From assembly GCA_020698575.1 (NCBI GenBank), contig CM036243.1, forward strand, positions 36,879,488 to 36,943,487: DNA of 64,000 bases, written 5' to 3'. Below the pieces are notes generated by a model. It made no database searches, was not told the origin of the DNA, and worked only from the letters and a program-made list of their open reading frames with translations. The first letter of the stretch is position 1; each line of letters opens with the position of its first letter. Of this stretch, positions 1 to 11,200 are shown piece after piece. The translations under genes were made by a program, and so were the position numbers. The stretch is from Bostrychus sinensis. Lineage: Eukaryota > Chordata > Actinopteri > Gobiiformes > Eleotridae.

Positions 1-145
1 TACTTCATTAAATATTCATTAAAGTGCACGTATGATATTAATGGGATATATGGAGCTGATAAGGGCAGACTTTTGACCAATAGATGAGCAGGATTTCTTC
101 TTCACAAGTTTCTCTCAGTAAATACTGATGTGCTGCCCCCTGCAG

Positions 146-239
146 GTGAGGTTTGTTACTGCTCCCTCAGTCAGTTCAGTTTATTTGACAGAGCTCAGTG
201 TGAACTCGAACCAGACCAATGACATCATCAGGACAGGTG
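146..239 (+). CDS. Tentative upstream TMEM132-family exon
   Basis: After a good acceptor (ccctgcag) an open frame reads VRFVTAPSVSSVYLTEL and then SNQTNDIIRTG. The most natural donor (gacag/gtgtgg, ending at 236) leaves phase 1, whereas the next exon enters in phase 0. A weaker donor two bases on (ggt/gtggac) would fit. The exon is therefore plausible by content, but its 3' edge is unsettled. Confidence 0.45.
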
Positions 240-3200
240 TGGACTTTTGTCCCAAAGCGCACCGAGTCCTGCTGAACACACCCTAAGACTAAACCAGGAC
301 TAAACCAGGACTAAATCAGGTCCAAACTAAAACTAAACCAGGAGTACACTGTGTCAAAACCAGGACTAAGCCATATCCCAGGGAACACAAGACCAGTACA
401 ACCTCGCTGACGCCTTTCTCCAACCTCTTTTCCATTCTTTCCATTGCTTTGGATCTAAGTACTTAAAATCCTGCACCTTCTTCACCTCTACTCTCTGTAA
501 CCTCACCATTCAACACCTTTTTCTTTTTAATGTACAGAGTAAGACCCTCATAAACACGGCCATTCTGACGAGCCGCCCTGTGTCTCTGCCTGTCATCGTC
601 CTGGCCGTGAGCCGAAGTGGAAAAGTGTCCGACGTCACCTCTGCAGTCACCTGTCACTCTGCCAACGAAGATATTATAAAGGTACGACAAGATTCAGGCG
701 TAACATTATGACCACTGACAGCTGAAGTGATGAGCGACTTTTGTAAATTTGTAAGGGTAAGATATGACAACATACAAACGACCCCTGAGAACCTCTGTCC
801 CGTGTCTTCCCCAGGTGTCCGGTGACTGTTCGAGCGTCTTCGTCGACGGTAGCGAGTCCGGAGAGGGAAACACGTGCGCCGAGGTGCGCTTCGCTCTGGG
901 CACGCTCAGTGGCTCCGTTTGTCTACAGGTGTGGGCGCCCTCCGTGCCCCTGCGAGTCTCCCTGGCAGACCCCGTGCTTAACGCCATCGATGGCTGGGAC
1001 CACTACACAGTGGACAGGTAGGAAATTTGGGAAAAGGGTGTAACCTCTAAAATTGCTTGGCCAATCAGATGTTTAAATGAGGAGTGCTCCCAGAAGTTGA
1101 TTTTGTGAAAAATACAGCTGTCACACTGGTGGACTTCCTTGTCGAAAGGATGCCAAAGTAGCACGGTTTTTGGTACGCTTTTTGGTAAAACATCCCCAAA
1201 CCAACTGAACATGCTCCTTATATGTCTTTCCTCATATTAGTGTAACACAGGGTGGTAAGGACCCGGATTGTAGCATGGAGGGCGGGACCAAAAGGCCCAG
1301 TGGTAGACTACACCTACTTCAACAACGCCAAAAAGTAGTCTAGTCTAGGGTTTCCCTATTAAAAGTACGAAGGTAGGTCTGGCTTACAAAAAGACCAAGC
1401 AGGATAGTGTACAACATACGAACCTTTATTATGATTTACAATTTAAAAATACAATTTAATTCATTAAAAGACAAGAGAAAAAGACAAAAAGAACAATAAA
1501 ATGAGTTAGCTAAGGTGCTAGTTCCGAAGGTGCTATGTAAAGGTGCTATAAATAAAGTTCCTATTACACAGGGCCTGCGACCCAGGAACTAAACCCTTAA
1601 TCTCTACACGCAACTGGGCCAGTACTAAGGTCAAAAAGGGGTAGGGGACGGGCAACTGTAGACAAACCCTACCACTAGGGGAGAGCTTAAAATGAGTGCA
1701 TTAGACCAAGCAACTGTACACAAAGTGAGATCAAAGATGGACAGCAGTGGCAATCTGCTGTTCAGAAAGGCAAACAGTTAGCAAGGTACATCTGCAGTAC
1801 ACAACCAATGCAATAAAATAAAAGACTAGACCGTACCTTCAACACAACCAAAATGTAGCTCCACTTAACATGAGCCACACCAGCGCTGGTGCAGTAAGCT
1901 AAGCAGACAGAACCGCAATTAGCCCAAATCACACTCGCATACAGCCATAAACAGCAACCACTTACCTTGACGTAGGGAACAGAACTATTCCACAGACAGC
2001 AGCTATGGAACAGCAACAACAGCAAACTGCTGTTGTAGCAACAAAACACCCAGGGCTTGGTCCTGACAGTCTGGGGAGAGCAAAGCCCGAGCTCACCCAC
2101 CAAAACACCCTAACGCCCGGAGAAAGGAACAATCAAAAACCCAGTCTACCACATTACCAAACACTGTAAAAACAAAACCACTACTTACATTCAAAAGGCC
2201 CGCGACAACGCACGCAGCGACCCACAGCCCAGCCAACGCCCTGAAGAAGAGGGTACTGACATGCACACCTGACACTTATTTACCCTAATGAGCCGGGCAG
2301 TGCCGCGAACGGGAAGCGAAGGGGGAGAACTGGGCCAGGTGCGTTCATGGGCCGACAGCAGCTAGGAAATTACAGTGCCCTGAAAACAACAACACCTATA
2401 AAACCACTCGGTTACATTAGGAAAGTTGAGCACCAAATTATACCAAGGTTATTGTTTTGGCCTGAGTGCATGTTTTAGGTCTTACATATTAACCTCTCTC
2501 TGTGTCTCCTCTTTCTCCAGCTGTGGACCGGTCTACCAGCGCACATCCGTCCAAGTCCTGACCCAATTCCAGGCTTTGGACTCTCACGGTAGAACCAAAC
2601 ACTTACTGAGCTCGTCTGATTGGTTCATGGACGTCACAGAGCTCGTCCGCGATTGGCTGAGAATCGAAGACCCTCGAGTGGCGTCGCTGGGCAAACAAAA
2701 CAATGTCATCGGCCATCAACCCGGAAAAACAACGCTTTACGTAAGAAATAGAAGATAGATTGTCTTATTTTTGTTGAGTGTACAAGCAACGTTTAGTATG
2801 GTTCCTTGATTTTTCGTCAGGTGGTTTCGGAGCAGTGGGACGGTACGTTGGGCAGCTGTGACCTCACGGTGACCTCTGACCCCGTGACCGCCGGTGACCT
2901 CTCGGTGCAGGTGGTGAGCGGTCTCGGGATGACGCTCACCTCAAGCCAAACACATCCAGCAGCTGTCATCACGGCCACAGTGACAGCTTATAACATCCTC
3001 TACAACTATCACCAGGTAAGGCCTATACTGTCCCATAATAAATCAATTTATGAATGGAGTCAGGTCATCATTGTCCAGTCCTCAGGCCCAAAAAAGGTCA
3101 GGATAGGCAGCAGCACTCCATGTCTCTGTCCAGCGATGACCTAGACTGACGTAGTGAAGTGGGGAGAGAGGGTTTTAAAGGGACATGCACCTAATCTGAG

Positions 3201-5242
3201 TGTGTTCAGTAGAGAGAAAACGCAAGCTCCCAGAAGACTTTTAATGTCTTTGTTTTTTTTTATAAATCATAAAATGCAAAACTAGAGGTGTCCACAATTT
3301 ATTTTAACCCCTTCACGCCGTATGTCGCTAATTCGCAACGTACTATATAATCCAAGACTCCTGCAGAAATCAAAAAAGCAAAACACACTGAAGAATATTT
3401 TTTGATATAATTGGAAATAAATTCAGGCATTAATTTTTCTCAAAAGAAAAACAATTTGGCGACACGCTGGCAAAGTGGTTAAGGATTCTCACCTCACAAC
3501 AAGAAGGTCCCGGGTTCCCGAAACCATGTGGGGCCTTTCTTTGTGAAGTTTGCATGTTCTCCCTGCGTCTGGGTGGGTTTCCTCCAGGTGCTCCGGTTTC
3601 TCCCATCAACCTAAAACATGGACAATCCTCCAGCTAGGAACTCCTGACTCAAGAACTTAAGAGGGGTCCCCCGGGTGCTGCACTGTGACTGCCCACTGCT
3701 CCTGATTTCCGCAGAGACATTGGGGAAGGCAGGCATCACTTGTGCAAAATGTGCGCAAAACGTAGAAGGCCTATATTTCTACAAATACAGTAATATAAAT
3801 GTAACATGACTCAGCAAAGTAGAATCAGTGGGACCCCTGGGCTTGTTTTCCTGCAACAAGACTCTTCCCTTGCTTCATTGTCGGGTCTTTCCCCCGTTTC
3901 AAAACAGCTTTCAAGTGACAATTGTTTTTTACTCTTGTTTGCTAGGTTTAGCAGCCTAATTTAGCGATGCATGACAAAAGTAAGGGAGTGAATGAAGTGC
4001 GCGGAGGTAAGACGCTCAGATGGAAGTAGTAGTTTTTCAAAGTAAAACATGGAAATCGCAGTTAATAAAAAAATTGTGATAAAATAAAAAATTATATATT
4101 TTTATATTTTCCTCCGTGGGCCGGTACTGAGCAGCCCAGGGCACGGTGTTGGGGACCTCTGTATTAGACCCATCCTCCTTGAGCCAGGAACTTGGTCAGG
4201 AGAACCTTGCTGGAGGATTATTGTGCATGTTTTAGGCCAGACTTCTCCTGCAAAAGAAAGTATTCACCCCAGTGGAAGTTTTCCTGGTTAAATAAAGGTC
4301 AAATAGCATACTGTGTGGCTAACAAAGTGACCTAAACTATTCCATGTGTTCCCCCAACAGGAGGCCTCCATCAGCGTGTGGCTCCAGTTCAGCGACGACA
4401 CAGCCACGCTCCTCTCCTTCTTCAGCGACATCCCCTCCTTCCTGCGCCTCTCCTCTTTGGCCGAGTCCGTCATCGTGGTGTCGCCTGGCTCGAGACAGCG
4501 CATTTTCGCGACAGGAGACGGTGGTGGACCTCTTTTACGAACAGAACTACTGGTCACGGCGTGCCACAACCGACCGATCACGTCCAACTCGCTTACCGAA
4601 GACGACCGAGACGCGGGAGGCTTGAGGCGCTTGGCTCGAGGCTCCGGCTGGATACGCGTCAACCTGGACTTGGACTACATTGCGCCGACAGTGGATCCGG
4701 ATGAATTTGAGTTTGAGTTCGGCGACACTTTGGCGGAGGTGGATGGTAATGTTTACACAGCTAACCTCGAAGGAGAAAGGAAGGAAGACTTTGGGAGGAA
4801 GGTGTATGACGCTAGTGTCGGAGATATGGTTCGACGCAATCATCTGGAGAGAGCGGTGCTGATGCCAAACCAGGAAGATGGCTTGGTCTACTTTGCACCG
4901 AGCCAAGAGAAGGAAAGATGGGAGGAGGATATTGATGGAGAATTCGACTTTGAAGTGGGGCTAGGGGCGGTGCTATCGCTAATCTCCCTGTTCACCATTT
5001 TGTTTTTAGCAAATTTTCTGCCTTGCGTGCTAAGAGATAGAAGAAAACGAAAGGATTTGAAGAGCGGGGAGTGTGAGGAGATGCATGAAGAGCAGTCGAC
5101 AGAGGATGAGGAGAAGAAGGACACTGGTGATTCAAAAGAAGTCAAGAAAAATGACGTTGAAATTGAAGCTAAGGCTGAGCTGGAACAAGGGAAGATAGTG
5201 GAGTTTGTGGAGTTTGCAAAAGAAGTGGAGATTATTTGTTGA
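146..5242 (+). CDS. TMEM132-family transmembrane protein, 3' part of gene (5' end outside window)
   Basis: Exons read as 146-about 239 (tentative), 538-681, 815-1017, 2521-2740, 2821-3015 and 4361-5242. From 538 onward phases agree (0, 0, 2, 0, 0) and all junctions are AG/GT. Recognisable TMEM132 landmarks are a SANEDIIK stretch at the end of exon 538-681, a VWAPSVPLRVSL-like strand and IDGWDHYTV in 815-1017, MDVTELVRDWLRIEDPRVA in 2521-2740, and EASISVWLQFSD opening the last exon. The last exon holds an acidic juxtamembrane region, one hydrophobic helix (about 4955-5030) followed by RDRRKRK, and a short, highly charged Glu/Lys-rich cytoplasmic tail. The family is single-pass type I, with roles proposed in cell adhesion and actin linkage. 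The short tail resembles TMEM132A more than the long-tailed members, but the member is not certain. No clear AATAAA was seen just after the stop. Confidence 0.85.
1241..2416. mobile_element. LTR-like insertion (possible solo LTR) in TMEM132 intron, TSD TTAG
   Basis: The 1,176-bp block begins TGTAAC and ends GTTACA. It is flanked on both sides by TTAG (1237-1240 and 2417-2420), as expected for a 4-bp target duplication. Base composition and lack of similarity to the surrounding intron suggest a single insertion. It has no convincing gag or pol coding. TG...CA termini, length and a 4-bp duplication fit a solo LTR, but a DNA transposon with 6-bp inverted ends is also possible. Confidence 0.55.
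3465..3730 (+). repeat. Dispersed fish SINE/LINE-tail repeat in TMEM132 intron
   Basis: The block contains the widespread fish interspersed-repeat phrases 'caagaaggtcccgggttc', 'gtttgcatgttctccctgcg' and 'tttcctccaggtgctccggt'. Related copies lie at 32420-32660 (inverted), 34360-34640, 54190-54275 and 56345-56460. It is noncoding. The rest of intron 3016-4360 shows nothing else recognisable. Confidence 0.6.
4361..5242 (+). CDS. TMEM132-family last exon: extracellular end, TM helix and cytoplasmic tail
   Basis: This single 882-nt exon ends in TGA. It encodes about 293 residues: the end of the extracellular region, an acidic stretch around DPDEFEFEFGDTLAEVDG, a 20-25-residue hydrophobic segment (LGAVLSLISLFTILFLANF), a basic stop-transfer cluster (RDRRKRK), and about 60 residues of almost pure Glu/Asp/Lys/Ser sequence ending in IIC. 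The charged tail could form a coiled coil, or it may simply be disordered; no tail motif was recognised. Confidence 0.85.
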   Translation, partial: EASISVWLQFSDDTATLLSFFSDIPSFLRLSSLAESVIVVSPGSRQRIFATGDGGGPLLRTELLVTACHNRPITSNSLTEDDRDAGGLRRLARGSGWIRVNLDLDYIAPTVDPDEFEFEFGDTLAEVDGNVYTANLEGERKEDFGRKVYDASVGDMVRRNHLERAVLMPNQEDGLVYFAPSQEKERWEEDIDGEFDFEVGLGAVLSLISLFTILFLANFLPCVLRDRRKRKDLKSGECEEMHEEQSTEDEEKKDTGDSKEVKKNDVEIEAKAELEQGKIVEFVEFAKEVEIIC

Positions 5243-7317
5243 TTTATGTAACAGCCAGGGCCGTTTAAATGAAAATACGCGTTGCAGAATACGCAGTAAC
5301 TTGGTTGCGGATTGGCCCCCGAGAGCTGGATTTCCATTTTCCAAATATGCAATTATCTTTTGACAACGGTCGAAGAGGTGCTTTTTTCATCTTGCAGCAT
5401 GGGAGTGGTTAGGACCGCTCTGAGCTTGTGTGGACTGTGAAGCTTTCATCCTCTGTGAAAACGATGACATAACAGCCCCAGAGCGACGAGCAATCACTAA
5501 ATACTAATGATTTTATGCTCCATACCTTCATATTTTTATATTTCCCTGTCAGTAACACATGTATAAATCCTTACTGCTGCTTCAGAGTGTTTTGGCACTG
5601 CCCAGAAGCACCACAGGATGTAAACGTTACAGTGAAAGTGTTAAGCTGTGGCTTCTTCTGGGGGGATTGGGGGATGGGATTTCTGTTTTCCGAATCCGCA
5701 ATCTTTTAAAAATGCTTAAGGAGGTGTTTTGGTCTCACAACAGGGAGCCACTCGGAGCCGCTCGGCACTTGTGTAAACGGTAAAAAGCAAGTCCTCACTG
5801 AAAACGATGACGTAACAGCCTCAATCGGAACAGTGATTGGCTGTCTGCTGGTCACATGTCAGCTGACCTGTGATTGCCAACTATGAGGCTTTTATGACTC
5901 ATACTTTTATATTTATATTTAGTCCAGTAACTGTCAGTAATATTTGTATCATTACTGACTTCTACTGAAGACTTTATCAGCACGGCTCCAGAAAACCACA
6001 AGCTCTTAAAGTACTTGGGACCATAGAGAGAACAGAACACACTATTACAGTAAACACTCCAATCATGAACTTCAGTAACTGACTCCAGTGCAGCCGCCAT
6101 ATTATGAGTGTGGACATCCTACCAAGTGCTCTGTAAACAAACAGGGAGCTGCACTTGCTTTCACAATATTCTTTTAATTTTTTTGTTAATTTGATAATTT
6201 TTTTTGTATTTGTGCTTGATCTAATGTCTATTCTCACGTAATAGACATGCTCTGTTTCCATCTTGGTATAATGGATCATTTTAATTCACAGTTATTCTCT
6301 TATTCTTGGTGCAGTGGTTCTAATACCTTTACAAATACAAACATAAAGTGGATCTGAGACCACTTCAATATTAATGATGTTTACTTTTGCATTTCAGTGA
6401 AAAACGTACTGACTGCCAGACTTATTACGAGGTCAAAACTATTGTATTATAAACTGTTTCTCAATTTATTTTGTGAAGTTATGTCTTTGGTTTTACATTA
6501 CTCACCATCAGAATCAGCCTTATCCTACAGTCACAAGATGGCCGCCGGAGTTGCCACCAAAGCGGTTGCCAGGTCTTCTCTAGTGTTCTATTCTATCTCT
6601 ATGTTTGGGAAGTTGCAAATGGAACTATAATTTCTTCTGCTGGTTACTCACTGTGTGGCGCAGCGCATTTGCAGGGAACACAGCGCCATTTGCTGGACAA
6701 ATATGGGTACTACAGTTTGATCACACTAACTCTTGTTTTCTTCACACCTAAATGTAAATCAGAGCCATTGTGATTGGTGTGTTGTCCTGGCCAGCGTTGT
6801 CAAGTTAACGGGCTCTTTGTCAGCGAGGAGAACAGCGCTGCTTGCTGGCCACACAGGGTTACTACAGATTTTCACCGCATCTACTGTTTTTTCACGTCTT
6901 GAGCAAATCTGTGTAGATGCAAATTGGGGACTGATTGTGGCTGACTGGCTCTGGCTCAGAAAAATTAATAAGAAAAAAATAATAAAACTGCTCCAAGTTA
7001 CGACTTAGGTCTGTAGTACAGCTTTGGTCTCAGTCTCGGTCTTTAAAAGTCTCAGCCTTGACTCTGTCTCGGTACACTCTGGTCTCGGAGAGTGTACATT
7101 TTGGCGGCATCTACTGGTGAAACTGCAGATTGCAATGGTGCACTGCTTACCTCACCTTACTGAGTACTGTGAGAACGTACGGTAGCCCTGAAGGGACATG
7201 CTGTTCATTATAAATAAAACCAGACTGAGTGGATTTAAAAATGTGGTTTGGTATTTTGTACATGTGGTGTTATTTTTTGGGTTAATCTGTTACAGTTGAT
7301 ACAAGCAGCGCAATCTC
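5243..7317. other. Intergenic/3' flanking DNA with a diverged tandem duplication; no gene seen
   Basis: Two segments (about 5260-5600 and 5640-5990) share an ordered set of phrases: 'gaaaacgatgac(a/g)taacagcc', 'tttatatttccct/tttatatttagtc', 'taactgtcagtaa', and 'cttctactgaag/cttactgctgcttc'. This indicates an old direct duplication of roughly 330 bp. They may be part of the TMEM132 3' UTR. From 5990 to 7317 no reading frame with family resemblance and no clear repeat was recognised. Confidence 0.45.
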
Positions 7318-7543
7318 AGGTTTGGAAATGCAGACAGGAGCCATGACATAGAGACTAAACAATGCTCTACTGCAAACAGTAATACTACTACTACGACGAC
7401 TACTAGTACTACTACTACTGCGACACTGAGGAGCTTGTACTAGGGAGTGCTAAGTTACTTGTTGTAAAAGTTACAGTTAGCATTAGCTGCCAAACTAAAT
7501 ACAAAGATTGCTCCTGTCTGCTTCTCCAAACTGTCCCCTGCTG
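7318..7543. repeat. Short inverted-end repeat (MITE-like)
   Basis: The left end 'gtttggaaatgcagacagga' is the inverse of the right end 'tcctgtctgcttctccaaac'. The same terminal sequence recurs at 58317-58545, also as an inverted pair, and at about 25460-25490. This is a small non-autonomous family. Confidence 0.5.
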
Positions 7544-7603
7544 TAGGACATACAGAAAGTTTCCATGAATACAATACACACAGCATGTTATGAATGATTT
7601 TTC

Positions 7604-7609
7604 TTTATT
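7604..7609 (-). terminator. Polyadenylation signal AATAAA of lysozyme-like gene
   Basis: The plus-strand TTTATT reads AATAAA on the minus strand, 12 bases past the stop codon. This gives a very short 3' UTR. It is consistent in position, but no transcript data support it. Confidence 0.5.
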
Positions 7610-7620
7610 GTGGTCTGAGT

Positions 7621-7786
7621 TCACTTGTAGTAGTTCTCAAATATGGACAGCCAGCTGTCGTCACCGGCGTAACCGGCAGCGTAACCGTTGCCAGAGTTAG
7701 TGCCAGTGTCACCGTCATCACAGGCGTCGAAGAAGACCTCTGTGGTTTTCTTGGACTTACACTCGTCGCTGGCCTGTCTGTATATC
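7621..7786 (-). CDS. Lysozyme-like exon 4: last disulphide and acidic Gly-rich tail
   Basis: The exon encodes IYRQASDEC, 12 residues, then AC, matching the C-x11-C end of lysozyme. About 30 further residues rich in Asp, Gly, Asn and Ser follow, ending SIFENYYK-stop. Lysozymes normally stop within a few residues of the last cysteine, so the tail is an addition. Confidence 0.8.
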
Positions 7787-8205
7787 CTGAACGTAGACAT
7801 GTAAACAAACACAGTGAAAATGCAGAGGCAGCATAGGCTTTTGAGATATGCTAAATTATTTTATAATTCATATTTAGGAAGTCTATACGTTCACATATCA
7901 TACTCTACTTGTCGGTAGAGACGCTTGCCCACTAACCCGAAGGTTGGCGGTTCTATCCCTGTTATCAGCATTGCATACTGCCATTGTGTCCTTGGGTAAG
8001 ACACTTCTCCCTTGCCTGTATGAATGTGTCAGTGTGACTGTGATTGGTGGGGGTCAAAAGGGCCGCAGGCACAGATTGGCAGCCAAGCATCAGTCAGTCT
8101 GCCCCAGGGCAGCTGTGGCTACAGAAGTAGCTCACCACAACTGAGGAGTGAATGAATAATGCACCAAATTGTAAAGCACCTTTGAGTGTCTAGAAAAGTC
8201 TAATG

Positions 8206-8275
<70 letters not shown>

Positions 8276-11200
8276 CATATAATTATTAGTAGTATTAGTA
8301 ATCCTTCTGTAAAGATTCAAACATGTCAGTGCTACAAAAATAAAAACTTTATTTTTGTTCAACTAAAATGTGTAAACATTAAGTAAATGTGGGGGATGAA
8401 TTATGCATAGACATTTTTAATCTCTTTTAATCATAAGAAAATCCTGTCCTTAAATGGACTCATGTCTGCTGCTGTGATTTGTAGCCCAGACTGAACATAA
8501 CCCTCTAAAACCAACTATGATTAAGGATTCTCAGTGGGGCCCCCTCATGTCCTGGGCCCCAGTGCCTGATGTTACGCCCCTGGCAGGTTCTGATAGGAAG
8601 TTTGTTGTGTATGAGAGCTGTGTATTAGGCTGGTGGTCATAATGTTATGCCTGATCTGTGTATACTCCTGTAGTTGTTGTGTGTGAACTTACTCCCAGAA
8701 GCGTCCACTTTTTATGAAGCACTGGACGTCGTCTGTAATGTCCTCATCACTGAACGCTGCACACACACAAAACTACAATGAGACGAGTAACTACACAAGA
8801 TAAATACTGTACTGCATACACACAAAGGAAGAAGTAAGAGTTTTTGTTTTGTTTTGTTTTTTTGAGGCAGAAGGCCCTGGGTTGGTGTATTAGTTGTAGT
8901 AGTAGTAGTAGTTTTGGCCGCAAGAGTAGTAGTAGCATTCTTGTGTTGTAGTAGAAGTAGTAGTGGTGTTGGTAGTAGCAACAGCAATATGAGAAATATT
9001 AGCAGTAATAGTAGTAGTGGTGGTAGTAGTAGGAGAAGTACTCATAGCAGCAGTAGTAGTAGTAGTAGCAGTAGCAGGTGTTGTGGCAGGTGTAGTAGTA
9101 GTAGTACAAGTGTTGGTAGTAGTTTGTAGCAGCAGTAGTAGTAGAAATTGTAGTAGTAGTAGTAGTAGCAGGAGTAGTAGTGGTAGTAAAACCATGGAAG
9201 TAGTACTTTTAGTAGCAGTAGGAGCTTTAGCAGTAGCATGCTTTGAAGCAGGAGTAGTAGTAGCAGTAGTAGAAACAGTAGTAGTTGCAGTAATAGTAAT
9301 AGTGGTGGTGGAAGTAGTGAAAGTAATAGTAGTGGTATTAATAGTAGTACTAGTAGTAGTAATAGTAGAAGCAACAGGAGTAGTAGTGGTAGTAATAGAA
9401 GTAGGACTTTAAGTAGCAGTAGCAAAAGCATAGTTCTGGTAGTAGTAGTAGTAGTAGCAGTAGTAGTAGTAGGAGTAGTAATGGTGTTGGTAGTAGTGGC
9501 AGCAATTGGAGAAATATTAGCAGTTGTAGTAATAGTAGTAGTGGTAGTAGGAGAAGTATTCATAGCAGCAGTAGTAGTAGTAGTAGTAGTGGTAGTAATA
9601 GTAGTAGCAAGAGCAGTAGTGGTCGTAATAGAAGTAGTACTAGCAGTAGGAGTTTTAGCAGTAGCATGCATTGAAGCAGGAGTAGTAGTAGCAGTAATAG
9701 TAGTAGTGGTGGTGGAAGTAGTGAAGTGGTATTAATAGAAGTAGTAGTAGTAGAAGTAGTGGTTGTAAAGCAGCAGTAGTAGAAATTGCAGTAATAGTAG
9801 AAGTAGCAGGAGTAGTAGTGGTAGTAATAGAAGTAGAACTTGAAGTAGCAGTAGTAAAAGCGGTAGTTCTAGTAGGAGTAGGAGTATTAGTAGAAGCTAA
9901 AGTTTCACAGGTACTTGTTGAGTTGAGTTGTTGAGTGTTGAGTTCATTTGAACAGTATTTTTTCTCACCGGAGCAGTCCGCGGAGCACCGGTTCTCTGAG
10001 GCGTGGTATCCCGAGTCACAGTGCACGTGATCGCAGAGCTGGAAGATACCGTAAAATCTCACAGACGTAACTTCAACAAACGCCCGCTTTTTACGAGCTT
10101 CACGTCGGTGCCGGGCAATCGTGGTCTGAGAAGTAGTGGGTGGGGGAGGGGCAGTAGTAGTATTAGTAGGAGGAGGAGGGGCAGTAGTAGTATTAGTAGG
10201 AGGAGGAGGGGCAGTAGTAGTAGTATTAGTAGTGTTTGGAGAAGTCGTGGTAGTCCCGTCCAGTTTGATGACCTCTTTGGTAAATTCTTGCTCTAAGCTG
10301 GTTTCCAGATACGACAGCTTCTCCACTTCACAGATCACTGCAAAAACACAAAGTACTTTCATGATACTTTTATAAACACAACGTAGTAAAAGGATTTTGA
10401 GGTTTTGAGAATTATGTGACACCACCACCATTACTCCAGTGTTTAAAGACAAAGAGCATGAGCTCAGACTCCAACCAATGAAAGTCTTACTGCTCTGAAT
10501 GAGACCACACCCCCTTTTGTTCTGAACGTGTGATTGGTCAAAAAATTCAGTCCCCGTACTAGTGATTCCTCTATCAGAAACACTTTATGTTAATTGCCAG
10601 GTGGAATTTTTTATTAAATTTTAGGAAAGATCTGTTATGGGCCAAGAGAATAAAATAAAAATAAAAAAATAAAAAAAATTAAAATCAATTTAAATAAATT
10701 AAATTAAATATAAAATATTAAATATTCAATATAAAATAAAATAAAAAAAATAAAATATTGCATCAGCTTTTTTCCAGACACTCAAAGTCACTTTACAGTT
10801 AGGTGCATAATTCACTCACTCCTCAGTTCCACTCTGTGGTGGTGAGCTACTTCTAGCCACAGCTGCCCTGTGGCAGACTGATGGAGATGTGGCAGCCATT
10901 CTGCACCAACGGCCTCTCCAACCATCACCACACACACGGTCACACTGACGTTCAACCTTGGCTAGTTCCTTCCATTAAGAAAAAAAAAGTTTTATGCATT
11001 AACTATTTAATATCATGACTTCATTGACTTTCTGCCATTTGTATTTTGGGATAAACAGGGCTGGAGTCTATCCCAGCTACTTTGGGCCTGAGGGAGGACC
11101 TTGGACAATGATCGGAGAAAGTCTGGAAGTCTAGATGAAGACCAGAGAGGAGATTTATAGATGTAGTGAAAGAGGACATGAAGTTAGTCAGTGTGAGAGA

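Noticed and set aside
8890..9735. Long Val-, Thr- and Leu-rich frames on both strands
   Set aside because: They lie in the degenerate AGT/AGC triplet cluster inside an intron; only the exon at 9969-10337 has lysozyme-family features.
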